Shown here: positions 48,001 through 59,943 of the stretch, one piece after another
Numbering within the stretch: the stretch's first letter is position 1
Layout: the number at the start of each line of letters is the position of its first letter
Assembly (NCBI GenBank): GCA_947034895.1
Contig: OX344763.1
Coordinates: 47,553,025 to 47,617,024 of the forward strand
Length of the DNA: 64,000 nt
Direction: 5' to 3'
DNA from: Rhytidiadelphus loreus
Taxonomy: Eukaryota; Streptophyta; Bryopsida; Hypnales; Hylocomiaceae
Program-made: the position numbers and the translations under genes
Notes under the pieces: model-generated
The model's database searches: none
What the model was told of the DNA's origin: nothing
Seen by the model: only the letters and a program-made list of their open reading frames with translations

Positions 48001-48934
48001 ATGGTACAAGTATAGAATATTATGTACAAAATTTTATACAGTGTTTATATAGAGGGCATCATGATATGGACATGTACATTATATAAGACATATGATTGTT
48101 TTTTCTAGACATCATGTTGGATAATAAACTACTTTACTTAACACAAGAATGTCAAATTTGATATCATTTTGTACATCAACTATATTGTTTTGGACATTCT
48201 ATGTTTTCTCTGATGTTGATGAAACAGTGTAGGAAATGCTCATGGTGACATCGTTGTGTCTAGTTTACTTTGTAGGGATGCAGGCGGAAACGTCCAAAGT
48301 CAGTTGCAGGTGTTCTGTACAGTACATGCTATTGCTTTCAGAGCTACGCCCCATGTCACAAACAACATCCACAGGGACAACACAAAAGTCATGGACATGT
48401 CGCATTCGGTACAATGAAAATCAAAGTAGACGTCTCTCTTCATAGTGTACGTGACGAGAACAACGTCTAGAATGACAACATGATGTCATTGTGGATATAG
48501 AATGTCTATTGAGATGTCTTCACAAACATCCTAGAAGACGACATAATGTCTGTGTGGTCATCATTTATGACATAGTAGCATTCCTTCTAGACCTATTTTC
48601 AGGCCCCAAAACAGTGCCACATTACACCCAAAAAATAAGCCACATCGACATGACACGTCACTCACAGGTAATGGATGAAAAAAAATACGACTTGGCTTCC
48701 CGCACTCACGTGGTATGACAGATGGCACAATTTCAGAACCCCGTTGACCAATGTTTTTTTTGACATCAAGCCTTGGACATGTGATGTCTGGACAGATTTT
48801 TGATGTTTTTTGCATGTCTTAATGAACGCAAAAATTTGGATATTTGATTGGACATGGACGGACATCACTCTAGACACGAGCATGCAGAATTTGCGTGTCA
48901 AAAAAAACACGGGTTTCTTCTAGTGTATATAGGT

Positions 48935-49277
48935 CTAGTCATGGTCATACAAATTTACACCATTATGGAGAAACACTCGTTTAATGTGCCAAGAACGCAA
49001 CGACCACATATTTGCAGATGAGAACAACTCTTCATTCAAAGACTTTGCAATCTGAATGGCAACTCGATCATCACCAATAGGCTTCTTATCCATGTCAATG
49101 ACCAAGTCCGAGTCAACATTTTGACAAACACCCCTTGTGACGTCCAACCCCTCTTCATTTTTCAAAGTGACGGGCAATGACACCCATTTTGCACGAGGAA
49201 TTCCTTCGCAGGCCTGAACACCAGCTGGAAGTGTAGGAATTGGATTTATAAACTCATGAGGTCTATGAAAATCCATT
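48935..49277 (-). CDS. Exon of an unrecognised element protein, next to CACTA element C
   Basis: The exon starts after a good acceptor (TTTTCAG|AATGG at 49278) and has an ATG at 49276. It encodes 113 codons up to a TAG at 48935-48937, 11 bp before element C. The sequence (start MDFHRPHEFINPIPTLPAG) has no recognised domain. It shares strand with the fragment at 44462-44956, so the two may be parts of one gene separated by the CACTA insertion. An in-frame stop before the junction complicates that reading. Confidence 0.4.
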
Positions 49278-49305
49278 CTGAAAATACGAAAACCAATAGT
49301 AAGAA

Positions 49306-49843
49306 TTATCGTCGACTCAAGGATGACAAATTTCAATGCTGCAAGTAAATATATAGGAAGAGTAAATTCCTCAGTATATGGCAATAGCAAAGTAAGAGAC
49401 ATTGATACAGATGTTTCAACATGTCGTCTAAAGGACAGAGGTCAATACTACATCGTCAACTCGATGACAGAGTATACCCACGATTCTAGGGTTTAGAATA
49501 GGATTCTAATTTATCATCGATTCGATGATAAATTATTATTTCACTGTAAACCACACATGTACTATGACTGAAAACTGTTAATTCCAATAGTAATCGCGGA
49601 TTGTTTACCAATTTCTCAACAGTAATAATCTATCCGACAAGAGGGAAATTATCGTCGACTCGAGGATAATTTACTTACTCAGAACCTTGCAGCTATTATG
49701 TAACTTCACTATTAATTAAAATAATATACTCCTTTAGTTTGTCTGGCAGACGGGGTCATTCTCATATCGTCGAGTCGATGATAATATTTTCTGATTCAGA
49801 ATCACAGTACTGTTGTCAGTTTGTTATCCTCGAGTCAATGATC
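49306..49843. repeat. Palindromic motif cluster 1 (six copies)
   Basis: The motif is an inverted repeat with half-site TTATCNTCGA around one central base. Copies lie at about 49306, 49449, 49511 (perfect), 49649 (perfect), 49763 and 49823. Confidence 0.9.
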
Positions 49844-52055
49844 CCAAGAAATGCAGCTAAATATTCGGAAGCCTCAATGGTCATACATTCTTCACATTTA
49901 CGTCATGAAAAAATGATTGCACCTGGGAGATTGAACTACGAAAATGTTTCCATATTCCCATCCTATACAATACTTTCAAAACCAATGACATAGTGAACAC
50001 TATCAACCTCCACATCTCTCTACATTCACTATAAGGTTATCATGTGAATCCACTGCATTTCTATAACAACGCAAATAATAACACAACCGATGACATAATG
50101 ACTTTGTCAATGCCAACTGGAGAAACCTATAATACATCACATACAAACAAAACAACATCAAGTAGGAACCATGAATGAGCAACACCATTCGTTTAGTGCA
50201 GAAAATCATACCCACATTCAGAGGAAACACAATCACTCGACGACAACATGCACTACTCTTCACTCCAAACAACTGAAAATGATGCGCATCAGTTGGTGGT
50301 GTTGAACTTGCTTCCGAATATGGAGGGAGAGAAAGAGAGAGAGGGCGGGAGTGAGATATGGCGGGATGTATGAGGTGGGAAACACAAATTCAAACGGAAG
50401 TTTCCAAGTTTAGATTTAGATCCGCTTTCAACTTTGGTCGATATTCCCGTCTCTAAAAGGTGTTTCCAGTGACGATGTCACCTAATTTTGGACACGGAGA
50501 AGTCCTTCCAAGAAGGCTGCTTTAGTCCACGGATTCCACAATTGGAGGAAATTCTGTGGTTGCCAGCCTGCGAGTGGGAAAAAAATTCTAAAGAAGTAAA
50601 AGATAGGAACCTATGACCGTGGACTTAGTTAATTTTTTAGTAACATAAAAATTACTTAATTTTCCTAAATTTCGAATCAATTACAAACCTTTGAAAATAA
50701 AGAAAATTGTAGTAAGCAAATGTTATAGATTTCTATAAAAAAGTGTAAACAAAAATAAATCCTGAAGAACATGTAGGCACTAAACATTCAATCCAATCCT
50801 TGTTTGTTTGTTTGTTTGTTTGTTTTGTTTGTTATGTTCAAACCTCCCAAATTGAAGGATCCCCTGATTGCGTGTTCGGTACTGTTGGAAAGCCCTCGGC
50901 GAGGAAGGGTGCACGGACATTGTTTTGTGACGTTTGGACACATAGTGCAAAAATTCTTTAATTTTGAAGTTATTTATGGATTAAAAAAATTTTAAAATTA
51001 TTTTTATTCTTGATTTCAATGTGCTTGGTTCCGTTAGAAAACCCTCGGCAAAGAGGCCGTGGTGCATACATTTTGTTTCTTGATGTTTGGACTCATGATA
51101 CAAGAATGAAGTCATTTATACATTAAAAAATTTAGAAAATTACTTTTAAGTTCGTTTTCGTTGTGGCAACAACACAGGACCCTGTAGTAATAATTAAAAT
51201 CAATACAAAATAAATTGGCTTATAAGATTTGTCAATCTCACAAGTCCGATTTCTACATGAAAAAGTTTGGAAAGCATATGTACAAGTTGCAAATACACTT
51301 TAGATTTGTAATCCATAAAAATCTTTTGCTCTTGACCATTTTCTAAAAACATATACAAGAATGAAAATATATAAAATTATAGCACGCGTTGTACTTTAAA
51401 TTCCAACACCCATAAACTCATGAGTTTTGCACATGAAAAAATTTGGAAAGCATATGTACAAGTTGCAAATACTTTTAGATTTGTAATCCATTAAAATCTT
51501 TGATTCGCTCTTGATCATTTTCTAAAAACACATACAAGAATGAAAATACATAAATTCATGACAAATATAAAATATAAGTGACCAAGAAATTATGTGGTCA
51601 TGAATGCAACATCCTTCAAGTATTAGTAACTTATTTGAAGCATTTTGCATCTTCTTATATCAATGTGTATTGTATGGGATATAGAATTTGATTAGGTTTT
51701 CTTAAATACAGGGCATGAATCATTCTTTTTTGTAAGCATCAAAATTGGATAATAAATAATAGTGGCCCTTTCCCTGTGCAAAATAACTGTTACTATTTTC
51801 ATTAAGCCATGTGTAACTGTTGTAGTTTAAGAAACGAAAGGCCAAAAAATAAAAGAGAAATTGAAAACAAGAAAATAAAAGAAATATGTTGATGTCTTAA
51901 AGAACATAATAATTAAAATTTGATGAGGAAACTAATTTTATGCTACTTGTATGCAATCTTCAATCTGCCAGAATTCTACTTTCATATGTCATATGCTATT
52001 GTCTAGAAATCGTAAATTTTAATTGAAATAAAATAATTTAAAAATAAATAAATAA

Positions 52056-52111
<56 letters not shown>

Positions 52112-52139
52112 TTGATGGATTTTAATTAGGGCTTTAGGG

Positions 52140-52720
52140 CCTATAAACTACAACGCCTGGTTCATTTGCATACAAAAATGTATGAAAGTATCATAAATTA
52201 ATTATTTTCATGATTTCTAAATGTTCAACTAATTTTGAACTTCTACATATTTTTTTGATTCCATTTACTTAATTTATCGCATGGCTTGTGGGCATTAGTA
52301 TTTGTTAACTACAGCGCCTGGTTCAATTAAATAAAAGTTCCTTGGCGTACAAAAATGCATGAAAGTACCATAAATTAATTATTTCCATGAATTCTAAATG
52401 TTCAATTAATCTTGAACTTCTACATATTTTTATGATTCGATTTACTTAATTTATCCCATGGCTTGTGGGCTTTAGTATTTGTTAACTACAACGTCTGGTT
52501 CAATTAAATAAAAGTTCCTTGGTGTACAAAAATGCATGAAAGTACCATAAATTAATTATTTCCATGAATTCTAAATGTTCAACTAATTTTGAACTTCTAC
52601 ATATTTTTATGATTCCATTTACTTAATTTATTCCATGGCTTCTAGGCTTTAGTATTTGTTAACTAGGGTAGAGGGCTCATTAAAAGATAAGATTCTTGGC
52701 GTACAAAAATCCATAGAAGT
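52140..52720 (+). repeat. Tandem repeat, period about 180 bp, 3-4 units
   Basis: CCTGGTTCAATTAAATAAAAG, AAATGCATGAAAGTACCATA and TTGAACTTCTACATATTTTT-like words recur at about 52147, 52313, 52492 and 52667. The last copy is decayed. Confidence 0.85.
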
Positions 52721-53256
52721 AGTTTGATTTTTTTTTTCTAAATATTTCTTAATGTTCGTATAAATCCCCAAACTATAAAAACTAATTAAAGGTTTGGAGT
52801 TGTAAATGTTGAAGTTGAAAGTTTATTTAGAAAATAATCATATATTGAATACATTGAGTGCAAGCTATTTTTTTTTTTACATTATATATACCAAAAATGG
52901 TACAGTCCATCGTATTTTGGGTGCAGGAAATGTCAAATGTTATGAAGAAAGATTGAAAGAGCGTGTACATTTTAAATAGTAGAAGTTTTGAAAACTTGGA
53001 GCATTGAAAGAGACAAGGAGAGCACTATCAATTATGCCAATCATAAGTCACAAATCATTGTACCTAGTGGCACACTTTCAATATCTAATACAATCATGAA
53101 TGACAATTATAACAGTGAATGTCTATTTATGGTGACTAACTATTTTGAATGAGTGGTGAAACGGAACAAGTTAATTTAACTTACTACGTATGATTGTGAA
53201 TTTGAATTATTTGTTACATTAATTAACTATATATCATTTGCAATCCAAAAATATTC

Positions 53257-53402
53257 ATTTGCCATCCAATGCAATTCTGAGAAGTTTGTGAACTTCATTT
53301 AGCACCAAAAGAAATCAACAAAATATTCATTTGCCACCCAATGCAATTCTAAGAAGTTTGTGAACTTCATTTAGCACCAAAAGAAATCAACAAAATATTC
53401 AT
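53257..53402 (+). repeat. 72-bp direct duplication
   Basis: ATTCATTTGCCA(T/C)CCAATG and AGAAGTTTGTGAACTTC occur twice, about 72 bp apart, nearly identical. Confidence 0.9.
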
Positions 53403-54576
53403 TTGCATTTCTGCTACAAAATACATGCTAAAGATACTTGAATTGTGGAACTTCAATTTTAAGAAGGTACTAGCATTATTTATATGTGTTTAGAATTATA
53501 TTTTAAAGTATTTTCATTCTTGTATAATTATCTATTTTCACCAATTTCTTAGAACATCATGCAATTAAAAGTACAACAAATTCTAACGTAAGTTCTTTAT
53601 CTTTTTTTTTAACTTTATAAATTTTCAATGTGTTCTTTCTCGCAAGACACTAAATCATGCTCTATTATGAAGTGGGCCAATAGAATAATTTGGGGTTCAT
53701 TGGGGTAAAATAAAAATTAAATCCCCATATTTTGGGTTCTGGGTATGGTCTCTACAGTGTGAAAAGTTTAGTTCTTCTTCAACAATCAATATTCAAAAAT
53801 TATAAATATAACCTATAGGTTTCGACTAGTTAACGTCTTCAAATACTTTAAGTAATGGCAATTGTAGAAATAAAATAGTTACATAGAAATGAATTGTTTT
53901 CAATGAAAACCTTTTTAATACGTGGTACAAATTTTTATACCTCATATGGTAGAAACACATGCGCAAATTGCTTAACTTTAGAAAGAGATTGAAGGTGTTT
54001 TTTAAAGAAATCAATATTGTGGAATCAATTGTTTTAATAAAGAGAAAAGTATTATTTGAAAATAAAAATACTGTACAAGATGTTCCCTTTTTTTTAAAGA
54101 ATTTCGAAGATAAATAGTTGCATTTCTATTCTATATAGAAGAATTCACTGTCATGCATTGGACATTAAGTGTCCATGGTAGCGTTACAGGGCTAAGTGGT
54201 TCACAATCAAAGGTTACAACATACATGAACTCTTAAGCGCTTTTACGTTTATATTCTAGACGATGAATAGAGGTCTTGCAGGCGTTGTTTCATCCAACTA
54301 CCTTGTCATTAAAACAGATGTAATACTTGAATCTTGAGATGACAACCTTCTTTTATGCACAATGTCATGAAATTTTGGTGAATGGTGTTACTTTTCAAAG
54401 ATATAAGCAATTTGGTAAATGGTGTTACTCTACAAAGGTATAAGCAAAAATGTGTCCAAATTTCAAAAAGAATCTATTTGTTAAAGGGTTAAATATCGAT
54501 GAAGAAGTTAGACCTTTGTACTAATGAGGGTTCGCCTCTCTAAGCAAATCTACCCTCCGGTCCGGGTATCAACCTC

Positions 54577-54697
54577 AGGCGGGTATGAATACCGCTGCAC
54601 CGAGCGGGTATGAGTGACAATAGGGCGGGTATGAGTGCAACATGGCAGGTATGAGTGACAGATGGCGGGTATGGTGACAGTAGGGCGGGAATGAATG
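54577..54697 (+). repeat. Minisatellite GGCGGGTATGAGTGACA, about five units
   Basis: Units of about 23-25 bp carry GCGGGTATGAGTG. Confidence 0.85.
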
Positions 54698-55936
54698 TCG
54701 GGCGTTAGGGTTTGGTGCTCCGTCTTGCTTCGTTTTTTGCTGCGATTTTTGTTTTCTGCCGTGGCGCTCCGTCTTGCTCCGTTTTTTGCTGCGGTTCTTG
54801 AACTCTGTCGTGTGAAGTTCCTGAACTTGTGGAGTGAGGTCTTGGCGAAGGTTGGAGTGAGCTCTTGGCGGAGGTTGGAAAAGCTTGAAGGATTTGGAGG
54901 AGCTCAGCACTGCTTGGCGGAATCAGCGCAACTTGGAAGCAACTTGGAAGAGTGCAGATTTGTGAGGTATAGTCTTTCTCGCGTTTGATTTCTGCGTTTG
55001 ATTTTGGGGAGTTCATTTTCTGGGTTTCAGGTTTTCAAGCAGGATGTGAAAATTGCGTGGAAATTTTAGGGCTTTGATTCAGGTGATCTTCCGTGCGTTG
55101 TTGAGGGACGCAAGCAGGTTGTGTTTGTGTTTGAATTGTAGCAGTCTGCTTGAAAACCTCAAGCAAGCTGTGTTGTTTTTGATCGCCTTGTGTGATCTTC
55201 CGTGAGTATACCTGTGCGACGTGGGTTTCGTTGTTTTGAATCGCCTATGTGTGATCTTCCGTGAGTAGTGTGTGACAGGCCGTAAGTATTGTTGTGCGCT
55301 TGGGTTTTTGATGTTGTACACAAACCTTACGGTTGTGCACTTGGGTTTTTGAGGTTGTACACAAACCTCACGTATTTCCAAAACGGTTTTGAGAGTGTTT
55401 TGAGGTGAACAGTGAGAGCTTTCTAATCTTGTTGTTGTGCGACTATGATTTGTGCATTCATATATGTTTAGGGTTTATTTCCATGTCTGATTGCATATTT
55501 GTGAGGTTTCAAGAAGCTGTGAGATCTCCTATTCAGATGGTGCTTGTCAATGTTTGGAACTCTATTTTTTATGTTTTGCTGTGAAATTGTTGTCGGGGTA
55601 CCAAGAAATCTTCCAGTGCACGACAAATTTTGTTAAATATTTTTGACATGCTTGCACGTTTGCAGGTCAGTGTAACAAAAACACAATTGTGTTGTTGATC
55701 AGCGTGTACATACACTTTGTCGATTTGTAGCTCCAAGTAAGTCATTTGCTTGAATAGGAATTAGGGTTTAGGCATCCAAATTAGGGTTTAGAATTTACTG
55801 AATACGACCACAATAACCTACATGAGAATATATCCCTAATGCGACGATAAAATCCTTCCATCAAATGCCAGATATGGTCACAAGAGCGGAAAATGGAGTC
55901 ACCAACTAAGAGAACAGGAACAGAAAACTCTCTAAA
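54698..55936 (+). promoter_or_regulatory. Probable leader/promoter region of the plus-strand element gene
   Basis: GC content is higher than in the flanks. CTCCGTCTTGCT(T/C)CGTTTTTTGC is duplicated at 54718-54800, and TGTGATCTTCCGTGAGTA is duplicated at about 55190-55270. No ATG-led frame of convincing quality. It lies upstream of the decayed gene at 56.6-63.5 kb, so a 5' UTR or promoter is plausible but unproven. Confidence 0.3.
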
Positions 55937-56589
55937 TTATCCTCGACTCGAGGATAACATACGAACCAATGACTGCTACAATTTACTTACTATTATACTC
56001 ACAATCCAATAAAAGAAGTTAAAATTGTAGACTATTAAAATTCTTTGATAAATAAAAAAACTAAAACATAGACTCTATCCCCGAATCGAGGATAGTCCGC
56101 AGGATATATAGATTCAAATCATTCAAACAAAAAAAACATTCTAACATATATATATCAAAGAACAATATTAAAAAGACAAATAACCAAATAATAATAAAAA
56201 AAATTCCATCATAAATAGTAGACTCACACCTAAATTTTAAGACCTTATCCTCGAGTCGGTGATAATAGACATGATAATATAATAACTAACCAACAAATAT
56301 GAGAATCTCCTTATCCTCGAATCAGTGATAAAAACTGACGCAAAGCTTCGCGCCATTTTAAAAAAAAAATAAAGGAAATGACAAATAAACAGTCCGGCCA
56401 AAATAAATAAGAAGGAAATTATCATCGATACGATGATAATCAAACTCACGAGCAACTAACTCGACCAAACAGAAATCACCAAACAGAACACAATCTCTAG
56501 TAAAAAGCATTGAAAAGAAAGCATTCGAAAATTAATGAAAGAAATTGAAAGAAAGAAAACAAATTCAGTATCCTTGCATCGACGATAAT
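55937..56589. repeat. Palindromic motif cluster 2 (six copies)
   Basis: This is the same palindrome as 49306-49843. Copies lie at about 55937 (perfect), 56075, 56245, 56311, 56419 (perfect) and 56568. Variants include CCGA for TCGA and GTGATAA for GAGGATAA. Confidence 0.9.
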
Positions 56590-56624
56590 GTATCACTGAA
56601 TGACCGACATGTACTTTGATTGCA

Positions 56625-57540
56625 GGTACCTAACGATGGAACCAACAGATGGGTATGACTACTCGGTGAGTGGGCACCATCTAGTTTCCTTTGAGAATCC
56701 AATGAAGGACGAACCCTTCATTGTCGAGATGGAGGACACATATGGCACACTCTGGGAGTTCAAAGACTACATCTCGACGTGGTCATTCGGAGTGAACCGG
56801 TTCAAGAATTACGTCTTCTCCGTTACTGTGTCCGAGGGACAACTACCTACATGCTTTGGAACATTAAGGAGAAGGTCATGTTAATTGAGGAGCACAATCA
56901 AGACTACATTGTCCTAGTGCTTCGTGAGTGCGATGACAAAGGAAATCCTGGTGATCATTCCCACTCCATTGTCATCGACGTAAATTCAGAGCACGCAAAA
57001 TTTGATCTAGACAACCTCATGGACTTTCTCAAGGGATCACAAATGGAGTTCCCGAACAACCAATTTGTGAAATCAAGATACGTTCCTTGGCTGAACACCA
57101 CGGCGAAGTCGATTGCCACGAGACTACGCATAATTTTCCAGACGCTAGACCGCTATACACTTGAACATGTCGAGGCGGAACCGGCAATAGGTCGCGCCGC
57201 TGCTCAAGGACGACGGAAGGAGGCTGAGTCACTAAAAACACCAGCATCTGTCGGGGGGGTGTCGGGAGGGAAAGCTGCAAGGCCGGGACAAACCAGATCC
57301 GAGCCTCAAAAACGAGACTCAGCACCCTCTGAGGAAGCGGGGCCATCCAAGAAAAGGAGGAAAAGTCATTCGGGTGGACTTGTAGGTGCAGGTAGTTCGG
57401 GATCAGCATTGACAACAGTGTTGGTTGGTCCAACTACTTCGTCAGCTCCAGTGCTTGAGTATGAGAAGTTCGCAGAGATTCAGAAGAACTTCTGGGCGGA
57501 GCACAAGAATTTCTTCCTTTTCAATGATCAATCCTTGTAG
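56625..57540 (+). pseudogene. Element gene, N-terminal exon (frameshifted)
   Basis: After an acceptor (TTGATTGCAG|GTACC) a frame runs from an ATG at 56637 (MEPTDGYDYSVSG...) through WSFGVNRFKNYVFSVTV. It then must change frame near 56841 to continue as TTTYMLWNIKEKVMLIEEH and a basic, Ser/Pro-rich tail with a nuclear-signal-like KKRRK. A single indel explains it. No domain is recognised. It precedes the ParB-like exon and is probably the N-terminus of the same protein. Confidence 0.45.
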
Positions 57541-58160
57541 GTTGACATCGACCAATGCATATTGGCTCTTCCCTAGTATGTCATTCGGACCCTACAACGG
57601 GACATTGTCGATGCCAACAAGAAAGAACTCATTCAATACATTGATATCAAACAACGGCAGAAGTTGTGCCTTACACCAGTTGACGGCAGAAATAGATTAT
57701 TGAAAAATAAACTTGAGAACTGGGATGATATAAAGAATGGTCGATTTATAATTATCAACGGCCAGCACAGCATAACAACTTCTCAAGAACTCCAGGAGGG
57801 AGGATGTGGAGAGGCGAGGAAGGTAGAACTTCAGAGATGGGATGCTTACATTGTATGGACACTCGATCCCACTAAGCTCAGGGGTATTTTGAAGTTCTAC
57901 AACATCACCAATCATTTGGACCATGCCCAACCAACTTGGGGGAACCAAATGATCAGCTGCAGGCAGATATGGATGGCTTACAAGCGGCCAACAGACACCC
58001 GCACTAATAGAAAACGCTGAAATTTCAACACAATTCTGTTGATTCGGTCAAGTTGTTCCGGTCACTGTACAACCAAAATTTGTTGATTTCTAGTAGTGCC
58101 GCAGCGAAGCTCAAACACAGAAAAATGAAGCCGTGTTTCACCTGAGCAATTTCAAGGTAC
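57541..58160 (+). pseudogene. Element gene, ParB-like NGQHS exon, with TAG and MITE insertion
   Basis: The frame reads VDGRNRLLKNKLENW then GRFIIINGQHS, a ParB/DGQHR-like signature in which the expected Arg is Ser. A TAG lies at 57574-57576. A 97-bp CACTA MITE (58002-58098) interrupts the exon. Skipping it and one CCG duplication leaves an open frame up to a good donor (AAG|GTACAA at about 58160). The next exon starts in phase at 58441. Family and activity are uncertain. Confidence 0.5.
58002..58098 (+). mobile_element. 97-bp CACTA-type MITE
   Basis: Tips are CACTAATAGAAA and the inverse of CACTACTAGAAA, with an internal TTGTTGATT word shared with elements A and B. Flanking trinucleotides are CCG (57999-58001) and CCG (58099-58101), a perfect 3-bp target duplication. 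Confidence 0.85.
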
Positions 58161-58440
58161 AACCACGTTATCACCGATTCGATGATAACAAGTACCGTCA
58201 ATTCGAATAAACAATCGACCAATAAATTTCTTTGAACATTCAACATGATTGAATAGAATAGGATTTAGCAAGTGAAAAACTGCTAATTCCAAATAGCAAT
58301 TGTTAAAGTGTTCATTCCAGTTAGCAAGTGTTAATGTGCTGATTTCAATTAGTTAACCTCATCCTCGAGTCGAGGATAACATGTTCTGGACATTCAATAT
58401 GATATGATCATTCTAACATTCTCTACTACCGGATCTTGCA

Positions 58441-59762
58441 GAGTTTTACTGACGCGGTAATCGAGAGGTTCCAGAATATAAATCTCGAGAGGGATGGTGT
58501 CTTAATTAATGGAACCGCGGATCTCAAACCTGAAATCCAGATCATTACGTTGCCGAATGATCTCTGGGCGATGTGGGAGACTTTTCTCACAAAGCACTCC
58601 AAGGGCGAGTTGATTGATCCATTCTACCTGACAATGCACAAGGACGTGAAGGGATTCAAGCTCAAGAATCACTCTCTGAAAAGAGAGTTCTTTAAACATT
58701 TTGGGCACTTCACTGACAAAGACTATGGGATCAATGCGAAGCACCTGATCGGTCAAACCCCGGGGCGGAAGGCTTTGTACCCGAAAGTATCCGTCGAGGT
58801 TCCCAAATTTATTGTTCCTGACAATATGACGCACAAAGACTGGGTGGATAGGAGGAAGCGCAAAAAAGTTGTGCTTCAGGACTTGATGGCAATCAAGCCC
58901 GCCTTAAAATTTTTTGATAGTGCGGGTAATGTTGTCCATGAGACGTGGCACTCTTGGAAGGCAAGGCATAGGTTCACTTCAGCCTCCTGGGATTTCCTGC
59001 TCACGCACCCGAAGGAAGAGTATTTCAAACGGCGTTTGCACAACGATGCGTGGCTGAAGCGGGCAAAGGATCTTGAGAAGTAGTTCCCCGAGGTCCTTCA
59101 CATGTTCATCTGGTTCATGAAGCTGAAGTACCAACTTCCTGAACCTGCAGGAGGTGTGAAGATCAGGGGGATAGATTACAATGCGAAGGCGTTGTTGACG
59201 AGCTCTAATTACCAATACCACCCCCTGGAGGTCAACCTGGCTGTCGTGGATATGAGAGAAATCCCTATCCACAAAGAGGGAGGCAACTCCATGGAGCCCT
59301 TCCTCCACTTCTTGAAGAAGAAATTCGAGCCAGAAATGACAATGCCAAACGTGTGGCTATTCATTCTGAAGCGAAGAGACGAAATCAAGACTGCAACAAC
59401 TTTTGCAGGTCTACACCTCAATGAGTATGAGTGTGCGCTGTCGAAGTACGTACCGAGCAAAGCAGAGCTGTTAGACAACATTTCAACTCGCGCGACAGCT
59501 CCAGACGTGCCACTGCTGTTCCTTTTCAAAAAAGGAAATAAATTCGCAGAAGCGACTCGTACCTTGTTCAAAACGAGGTACGTGACGTCTGACCACAACG
59601 TGTACTACTACGAATTTGGTAGGAACACGGAGGACAAGTGGAGATTCGAGGCCTCCGAACTCCAAATAGAGTTCTACCTCGAGATTTTGCAGCTATTTGC
59701 GCAGCCCAAGGAAAACGTTTTGGGCATCTACACGGGAGCCAAGTTTATGCTGGCCGCCAAGG
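58441..59762 (+). pseudogene. Element gene, methylase-like exon (one TAG)
   Basis: The exon is bounded by acceptor CTTGCAG|AGTTTT and donor AAG|GTATAAG, in phase with its neighbours. TAG at 59081-59083 breaks the otherwise open frame. LAVVDMREIP (about 59237) sits where motif IV of an N6/N4-type methylase would be, and NVLGIYTGAKFMLAAK (about 59716) resembles motif I; both are far from the active consensus. The order (motif IV then I) is the same as in the MULE gene. Likely an inactive or repurposed methylase fold, now broken. Confidence 0.5.
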
Positions 59763-59943
59763 TATAAGACATTGCCACATAGGCTTCTGTTATCACCGTG
59801 TCGAGGATAAGCCTCTTAGAATTTTCCATTTGAATGTCATTAATACTTGTTTTTTTATCAATCTCGTATGGTTCACAGGCCGGACTTATCCTCGAATCGA
59901 GGATACCTCTTGTTCTACTTAATGACCTGTCTTGTGTGTGGCA

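Larger units (their letters stand above)
44958..48924 (-). mobile_element. Degenerate CACTA element C, 4.0 kb
   Basis: Termini are CACTATAAGAAACCCGTG and the inverse of CACTAGAAGAAACCCGTG, matching over about 30 bp (through TTTTTTTTGACA). AGATGTC/GACATCT words recur near both ends as subterminal repeats. It carries TNPD-like coding remnants on the minus strand. Flanking trinucleotides (ATT and TAT) do not match, so the target duplication is lost or the tip is shifted. Confidence 0.8.
49844..54540. other. AT-rich non-coding stretch with local duplications
   Basis: No gene is supported. Contents include a (TTTG)n run at 50800-50832, a duplicated block of about 155 bp at 50870-51165 (GAAAGCCCTCGGCGAGG / GAAAACCCTCGGCAAAG), a duplicated block at about 51255-51555 (TTTGGAAAGCATATGTAC twice), and an (AT)n run at 52059-52107. 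Confidence 0.6.

Noticed and set aside
47827..48015. Tyr/Met/Cys-rich frame
   Set aside because: Lies in the ATGTATGT tandem repeat.
54695..55016. Frames at 54.6-55.0 kb on both strands
   Set aside because: Overlapping frames over duplicated sequence with no domain or splice support; treated as leader or non-coding.
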